Shown here one piece after another: positions 58,148-64,000 of a stretch of 64,000 bases of DNA. Numbering within the stretch: the stretch's first letter is position 1; every line of letters begins with the position of its first letter. This stretch comes from Thuidium tamariscinum (Eukaryota; Streptophyta; Bryopsida; Hypnales; Thuidiaceae): assembly GCA_947034885.2 (NCBI GenBank), contig OX344751.2:43801082-43865081 (forward strand), read 5' to 3'. The notes under the pieces are model-generated. The model saw nothing but the letters and a program-made list of their open reading frames with translations, ran no database searches and was not told the origin of the DNA. A program made the position numbers and the translations under genes.

Positions 58148-61124
58148 CTGAGAATTGACGTTCGATGTTATCTTGCACCTGCATAAAGTCTTACTGCGTG
58201 ACAAAGATGTGCTGCCCGGTTACTTTGTCATGGCTGCGGCCATACATATGTGGGCCGCCAAAATCAAACAGCAGGTGACAAATGTCGGACTCTCCAAGCA
58301 GCAGCTTCCATTGTATGGGGATATCTTTGCATTGCAGCGATACCAAGTTCTGATATGTAGCAAAGTCCTCCTTATTGTAAGCACTCGATTTGTCAACAAA
58401 GAGCCTGGCCAACTCGCCCTGGCAAACTTTGACAACGCTCATAAAATCACAGACAAAAATATCTCGAGCTTGAGACAATTTCATCAGACAATGTACAGTG
58501 TTTACCAAAGGGATAAAAGAAGCCAAAGAAAGTAACACCTCCATGTCTGCAAGTAAGTCAAAAATGTCAGCCGCCCCTACATGAGATTTGTGGCCAGGAC
58601 CACCAATCATGTCCATTCCCATTTTAACTAGTAATGTTCTGTACTCCTCCATGACGCACTGGGCTGGACTTCTCATGGAGATCCAACGCGTCTTCACATT
58701 ACGGACCATCTTATTACCTTTAGTTTCCATGAGGTTTGCAAGTTTCTGCAACTTAGCGTGACGTTTGTTAGAGCGGCAGAAATAGGAGTATATGGACTGG
58801 AAAAGGCCTTCCAGCCGACTGACCATGGGATATTTTGACAAAGTCTCCACAACAAGATTCAACCTATGACTTACACAAGACGCCCCTAATGTGAAAGGCG
58901 CCCATTTCTCCCGTATCTGTATTGTCACCCCTGTTCTCGGACCCTAGAATGTACTAACACCATCGGCCCCAAAACAAATGAGTTTAGAAGCTATATCCTC
59001 ATGTGATAAACCACCCTCATTTAACAATGCATGCATAATAACGTTAGTGAGATTATCAGCTGTGCCGCCATCTGCAAGACATGACAAATGCAGTAAGTGT
59101 GGTTTTCTCTTCCAACCGTCCATCGTGTAGACATGCACCCCAACCCAGCAGGTATTATCTATCGCAGTGACTTCATCAGCGCTGATAGAGACAACCGTGG
59201 CAGACTGCACAACACACTTTAGGGCAGTTAGTACAGAAGCATGGATATGTTCACTCATTTCCCAACCAGTACTTTCAGACTAATGCTTTGAAGGCAAGTT
59301 TTTCACCTTCAAGTGCCTAAGCAAGAATTGTTGCCGCTCATACTCTATCATAGGTCTACCAAAATTGAGAATTTGGAAAAGTGTGGAGAATTGCACTCCC
59401 TTCCGTTTGAAGTCGCTCTCCAAGGTTGCCGTTAGCTGATCGGCTACAGTGCCGGCGTGCTTCTTGGCTTTCCAGAGCTTTGTGTTCTTCACATGCTTAC
59501 AATCGCTCTTCATAAAAGTCTCGCCCTTCTTCAAGTGCGGAAAGGGAACACCTTCTTCTCTGCATATTCGCTTCCCTTCATGCTTCTCAAGATTGTCCGC
59601 CTTCGGAACCAGAACTTTCTTCCTTCCCGTGATTGAACTGCAACTGAGGCACACAACTCCAATTAAGTATCCGTTGGAATCGAATTCCGCCTCCGCCCAT
59701 GAGAACTTGCAGGCCCAGACCTCCTGCCAACGCCGTGTCACGGTCCCCGCAGCGGTCTTGCGCCTCTTCCGTGCGCTTTTGGAGGCACTCTTCTTTTTCT
59801 TCCTCGTCTCGCATTGCTCGCCATCGCTGCCTGCATCAGAAGCGCGATCGGAAGTTGGCGGTGAAGCGACGGTGTCTTCAGAAGGTGGATCTTGGACTAC
59901 AAGTGGGAAAACTGATTGAGACAAGCGTGTCTCGGAAATATGTGTTACTTCACACCCTTCTACTAGCAAAGCTAAGTCCCCCTCAATGCCCTCATGAACT
60001 GTGCGGTTGGGTACGAGATACTTTCCAACACCGTCAGTATTACGGCTGGAACCAAAAGCCCGCACTCTAAAGTTATCGGGAAGTTTCAGTCGTGGTACCA
60101 TGATGCCAAGGAAAGAGAAGCAGTAAATTAAAATCAATTGATCTATCGACAAGAGCAATACAATTGATCTACCTGTGAAGTACAAATTGATAGGAGCGTG
60201 CAACAGAAGTATCGGCCACAGACATGTCTCGGACTCTCGGCTACAACAAGTTCTTTGCTCACAATGACACTACCGCACTAGTCGCAGCACAAAAGCACAA
60301 GATTGCACTATCTGCAACTCTGAATATCACAATCAATCACAAAATGCACAAGAGAGCACAAAAGCACACGAAAACAAAATCAACTCGCAAGCATAAGAAG
60401 CTCAAGTGGGAGAATGAGCAACCAGTCCTTAAATTCCCCGCAAGGTCGTGAAGATCATCGGTGATGGAGTGTTGCCAAGTGCCAATCCACCATCGTGAGA
60501 CTCACCAACAGCTCCTTGCAGAATTCTACAATCCAGACTAGAATGCACAGTCTGCTACGCTGCCAAAACCCCATTGAATCGAAGCCTCCATTTTTGAAAT
60601 GCCATGAATGTTGAAGCCAACCTCCAAATCTCAGAGCACCCCAGAAGTGGCGCGCTGCAATTCCCAATTTCAGACACTGGAATTCGTGAAAGATACCAAT
60701 TTGAAAATGGAATCGGAGGGACGCATTCAACGCACAAATCTCGAGCATGGCAGGGAGTAAATGTGCGGAGTTAATGCGAAGGAGTACAATTGAAAACACT
60801 GAAAGCAGTGAGTAAGCTAACAGGGAGAGGGACGATCGCAGGTTGTGGAAACCCTACCGGCTAAAGTACCGGCCAGGATGTCGCCGCCAGTGCGATCCAT
60901 CAACGGCTCAAGGTGTGCCAGCGCGACACCAGACGAACGGAGGGAGTTTGTCCGTGCGAACGGACACCTAGACTTTTCATCATTCCAACGAACGCACACA
61001 GATTTCAATCAGTGATGTGGCTGGAAAAAAAATGGGAATCATTTTTCAGTATGGGCGTTTAGTGCCCTTTTTTCTGGTAAAAAAATGGCGCATTATCGCC
61101 AGTTTTACAAACGCTGGTGTGCAC

Positions 61125-61615
61125 TCTAAAAATAGAAATGGAGCCAACTGAAACTGGCCATCAGATATTAGATATGAGTTACAGTGCACCTCTTGTCATG
61201 GAAGCAATTTTAAAACATCAACTGATTAACTTCAACCTAATCTTTTGGAACTTTTACAAGCAGTATCCAAATAACAGATTCAATAGTGAGTACCAACCCT
61301 CTCTCATTTTACAACAACATATAATAATTTGACTAGAGTAATATGCACATCTTGAAACCATGGCAAATTTCGTTAAAATGGCGGTATTCCATATGCCATT
61401 TTTTGGAGTGTATAGTTTGAATTGAAAACTAAAATCTAGGATAGGCATAGATTTTCAGACATCTAGGATGGATATAGATTTTTAAAATCTATGATAGATT
61501 TAGATTTCGGACCACGTGGTTTGAAACATCTTGGATAGGTATAGATTTTAGACATCTATGATTCATGTAGATTTCAAAAATCTACAATAGATGTAGATTT
61601 CAAACCGCACAATTT
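61125..61615. repeat. Duplicated segment, copy 2 (right part)
   Basis: This continues the similarity to copy 1 (about 3955-4388) beyond hAT-2. A Cys-x2-Cys-like coding stretch possible in copy 1 (minus strand near 4290-4310) is changed here to Tyr and Phe codons with an in-frame stop. The tail is an expanded TAGATTT minisatellite (61460-61615). Confidence 0.6.
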
Positions 61616-61658
61616 GAACTCCAAAAAGTGTGAAACTAATGGAATACTGCCATCTTAG

Positions 61659-62386
61659 CTCTTGAAGGACAGACCGGTAATCCTTGGTTTTAGGCCTCAT
61701 TGCCCATCACTCAGTTTGTTACCATTTTGGAAGGAGATATGTATGAAAATTTTTATATTTATTTTTCAGAGATGAAATTACATGTTTTCTATAATTCATA
61801 AAAAAATTTGATTTCTTAGAGGAAAGTTGATTTTTCTTAGAATTTTTGAAACGAAAAATGAAGAAAAAATCACATCAAATAGAAAATTACTTCAAAAAAT
61901 TTGAAAATTTAATCATGTGTGAATATTATAGTGACAAACATTACGGTGTAATCTCAATTTCCGTGTCCCTCTATAATTAGAATTTAATGGACATTGAAAA
62001 TATATCCAAAGTTTAAATTCTAATAAAATAATCAATATTACGAATTTTTCAAAAATTCCAATTGGATTAGAAACTACAGTACATGGCCTTCATTTTGTTA
62101 GTTAGGCTCAAATTTTAAAAAAATCATTTTTAAGGAGAAATTTGAGATTTAGAGCAATGAGAAAAAATACACTAAAATAGCAAATCGTGCCATCCGTTTT
62201 TATTACCTACTTGTCATTCACGTGAAGACAAATACTACCAAGACTCCAAATTCAATGAGGTACTCTTCATAACCCTCCATGAAAGGTCAACAAGCAAAAA
62301 ATGGATGAAAAAACGCTTCCAGTGTGTCTCTACAAACTTTTCTGGTCATCAAAACGCCACAGAATGGCACCAACGACGTTTAGGGG
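61659..62386. mobile_element. Degenerate TTAA-type MITE (M-g)
   Basis: It starts CTCTTGAAGGACAG and ends GTTTAGGGG, 728 bases. It is collinear with the MITE at 7694-8419 (ATAGTGACAAACATTACGG near 61930, and ATGGATGAAAAAAC near 62300). Flanks TTAG and TGTA are decayed forms of TTAA. Confidence 0.55.
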
Positions 62387-62823
62387 TGTAACAAAATTTT
62401 CTATAACCACAAATTGCCTTGGAATTGCAATGAAGTGCAATTCAACTTCATAACAAAACCATACCTACCCACAAACTAAAATTGCTCATAACTTTGACTC
62501 CTTAATCCAAATGGGATGAAACAAAGCTTCCCATGTCTATAAAAACCTAAAGAATCAATTTGAAATTTCACTTTTGGAAAAACAGTTTTCTTAAAGAAGT
62601 TTTTTCAGCTGCCCGGGCTGCCCTCCGAGTAAAGAAAACGACATATCATGCCATAACTTCTTAACCACAAAGTCAAAAGTTACGAAAATTGTCGGGCCTT
62701 AAAGCTACTCCTTGGGCACATCTTGTGTAAAAAATTTAGTGAAAAATAAAATTAAAACTCCATTTGTAGTGAGCTGCCCAAAAAATTTATAATGCCAAAA
62801 AATGCACCTCCGGGCTTTAGGGG
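62387..62823. mobile_element. Partial TTAA-type MITE (right end only)
   Basis: It ends GGGCTTTAGGGG followed by TTAA (62824-62827). The left end is not evident; the interior abuts the previous MITE. The family is assigned from the right terminus only. Confidence 0.4.
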
Positions 62824-63569
62824 TTAAAAAGAATTACTTTCCTAATTTTAAAGTAATCCAAAAGGAAAAAAGGAATCCTGCTCAACACACAACATTTTTT
62901 GCATGACATTTCATGCAACAATCCCGTATGTATTTTCCAAAAGTGTCTACATGTTTTAGAAACTAAATTCAAGTGGAATTATAATTTTCCAATCAAAATT
63001 GTAATTTATGTGAATTCTTGAAGTGGAAAACCCTAAATTACAAAACAACCTCTATCCTAGGGTTATAAATAACTCATAAGCATCCTTTAACCACCTAATC
63101 AAGTACTAAATATTCACTATTAAAGGAGAGACACATTACCCCAACTTGCTATAAAATCTTGATTTGGGAGATATTAGAAGAAAAATGAGGCCACAAGATG
63201 ATTGTGTAAGGGTTGTCTCCATGTTGGAAACAATCTAGGAACCTCAAAAATAGAAATAAAAAATAAATAATATACATTTTTAAATTTCTTTTAAAATTAA
63301 AAAAATTTGACGTGTTTGCTGACATGGCAGTATCCTCCCATGTCACCAACCTACATGTGCTACAGCTTTTTTGTTTGAGCAAAGCTCCTGAGCTTAGGAG
63401 CTCTAAGTAACTGGCAACCCTACTTTCAGTTCTTTTCTCTCTTAATGATTTTAGGTGATAATGGGGCCAAAAATGGAATGACGGAAATGGACTAGTCTAG
63501 TTGATGGAATTGAATTGCAAATGGAAATGGATTGGTCTATCTTAGCTTAGATGGAAATAAAGAGAGTCA

Positions 63570-63920
63570 AAAAAATTACAATTGAGGACCCCAATTGATG
63601 CCATTCATTTGCATCATTTCCTTGAATAACAAAACCAGTATCGAAAACAATCATCTCAATTGGTATTACAAGTGTGGTTTGTTTTTGTTTTTTTGCGACA
63701 TGATTGTACATGGCTTCATCATTCAAGTTGAAGGAAACAATCGGTGTGCACAAGATCAACAACAAAAAAGAAGACAACGAGCCTAAAATTCAAACCCTAA
63801 TTGAGCAAAATGAATTATGATGGAAGAGAGGGTTGGCATTTCATGTCATAATTTGTATCAAATTATCCAATTCATTGGTGTAGCATACAAAATCCTCCAT
63901 TCAAAGTAGGCCCAACAAGG
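63570..63920. repeat. Partial copy of dispersed repeat R2
   Basis: This matches the right part of the fullest copy (about 13945-14700). The rest of the window to 64000, and 62828-63569, is AT-rich with no supported gene; 63414 shares GCAACCCTACTT with the start of the copy near 813. Confidence 0.45.
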
Positions 63921-64000
63921 TAAATTCTTAGTTTTTAGAATAAAAGTAAAATTAAAGCCTCCTATTTTGTATCATATTTAGGGTTTGTTCTAAAACTTTT

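Larger units (their letters stand above)
56953..60101 (-). pseudogene. hAT-2 transposase gene, two exons, four in-frame stops
   Basis: Exon 1 (60101-58148) starts MVPRLKLPDNFRVRAFGSSR. A BED-like zinc-binding region follows (RRWQEVWACKFSWAEAEFDS, then Cys-x2-Cys ... NLEKHEGKRIC). Catalytic-core motifs are SISADEVTAID and FGADGVSTF. Exon 2 (57572-56953) has the dimerisation signature DERCFSTLKFLKSCHRNRLG. The two exons total 2574 bases, exactly 858 codons, supporting the phase-1 junction TCTCAG|GTACGC ... ACAG|. Stops: TAG 59280-59282 (same codon as hAT-1), TAG 58944-58946 (hAT-1 has CAA), TAA 58191-58193 (hAT-1 has Glu) and TAG 57562-57564 (hAT-1 has CAA). In general layout it recalls hAT-derived proteins such as ZNF862, but that affinity is a guess. 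Confidence 0.8.
55274..61116 (-). mobile_element. hAT-2: hAT transposon with 8-base target duplication
   Basis: The ends are CAGCGTT (left) and AACGCTG (right), flanked by the perfect 8-base repeat GTGTGCAC (55266-55273 and 61117-61124). The element is 5843 bases, about 5.1 kb without the nested MITE at 55688-56432. It carries a two-exon transposase gene on the minus strand with four in-frame stops and no frameshift, so it is younger or better preserved than hAT-1. It interrupts copy 2 of the duplicated segment. Short terminal inverted repeats beginning CAG with an 8-base duplication are diagnostic of hAT elements. Confidence 0.88.

Noticed and set aside
59449-60070. Plus-strand open frames of 123-156 codons
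   Set aside because: They are antisense to hAT-2 exon 1, which carries the recognisable transposase motifs.
1-64000. tRNA, rRNA or other structured RNA genes
   Set aside because: No cloverleaf-like segment with A- and B-box motifs or rRNA-like conserved stretch was recognised by eye; a covariance-model search would be needed to exclude them.

Overview
This window looks like nuclear DNA from a land plant with a large, repeat-rich genome. It is strongly AT-rich. It contains one intact-looking gene with plant-type splice sites encoding an ankyrin-repeat protein with a plant PGG-type membrane domain. The remainder is mostly transposon-derived sequence, much of it nested. No rRNA, tRNA, organellar or bacterial gene was recognised. 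The lineage (bryophyte, fern, gymnosperm or angiosperm) cannot be fixed from sequence alone.

Layout. 1-4388: small hairpin repeats, then the first copy of a duplicated segment (about 1095-4388) with two possible exon relics. 5164-9341: a CACTA-type element (ATT target duplication) carrying a fold-back repeat, a Mutator-like element and two TTAA-flanked MITEs. 9405-13391: a large solo LTR (target duplication TAGGG). 13740-15096: further repeats. 15812-21213: a TTAA-flanked MITE containing a 4.5-kb CACTA-type element, which itself contains a MULE-like MITE with a perfect 9-bp target duplication and a 134-bp tandem array. 23010-26774: a second solo LTR (ACAGG). 26780-31126: AT-rich sequence without a supportable gene. 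31127-33373: the ankyrin/PGG gene on the minus strand, two coding exons. 34017-35075: an inverted-repeat element sitting in the left target duplication of hAT-1. 35080-44160: hAT-1, a broken hAT transposon whose second exon is split by a third solo LTR (36286-40546). 44172-51374: small hairpins, another TTAA MITE and unassigned sequence. 51375-61600: the second copy of the duplicated segment, interrupted by a tandem triple hairpin (52699-53195), a 734-bp MITE and hAT-2 (55274-61116), which carries a second copy of that MITE. 61659-64000: TTAA MITEs and repeat relics.

The strongest evidence comes from insertion boundaries read directly: solo-LTR duplications TAGGG, ACAGG and ATGGT/ATGGC; hAT duplications GTGTGCAC (8/8) and GAGCTAAC/GTGCTAAC (7/8); CACTA duplications ATT and TTT; MULE duplication AAAATGCTC; and MITE duplications ACCT and TGAT. 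Several insertions have a related uninterrupted sequence elsewhere in the window. The two hAT elements share a two-exon gene structure and one in-frame TAG at the same codon. All element and gene models were made by eye and have not been tested by alignment or database search.
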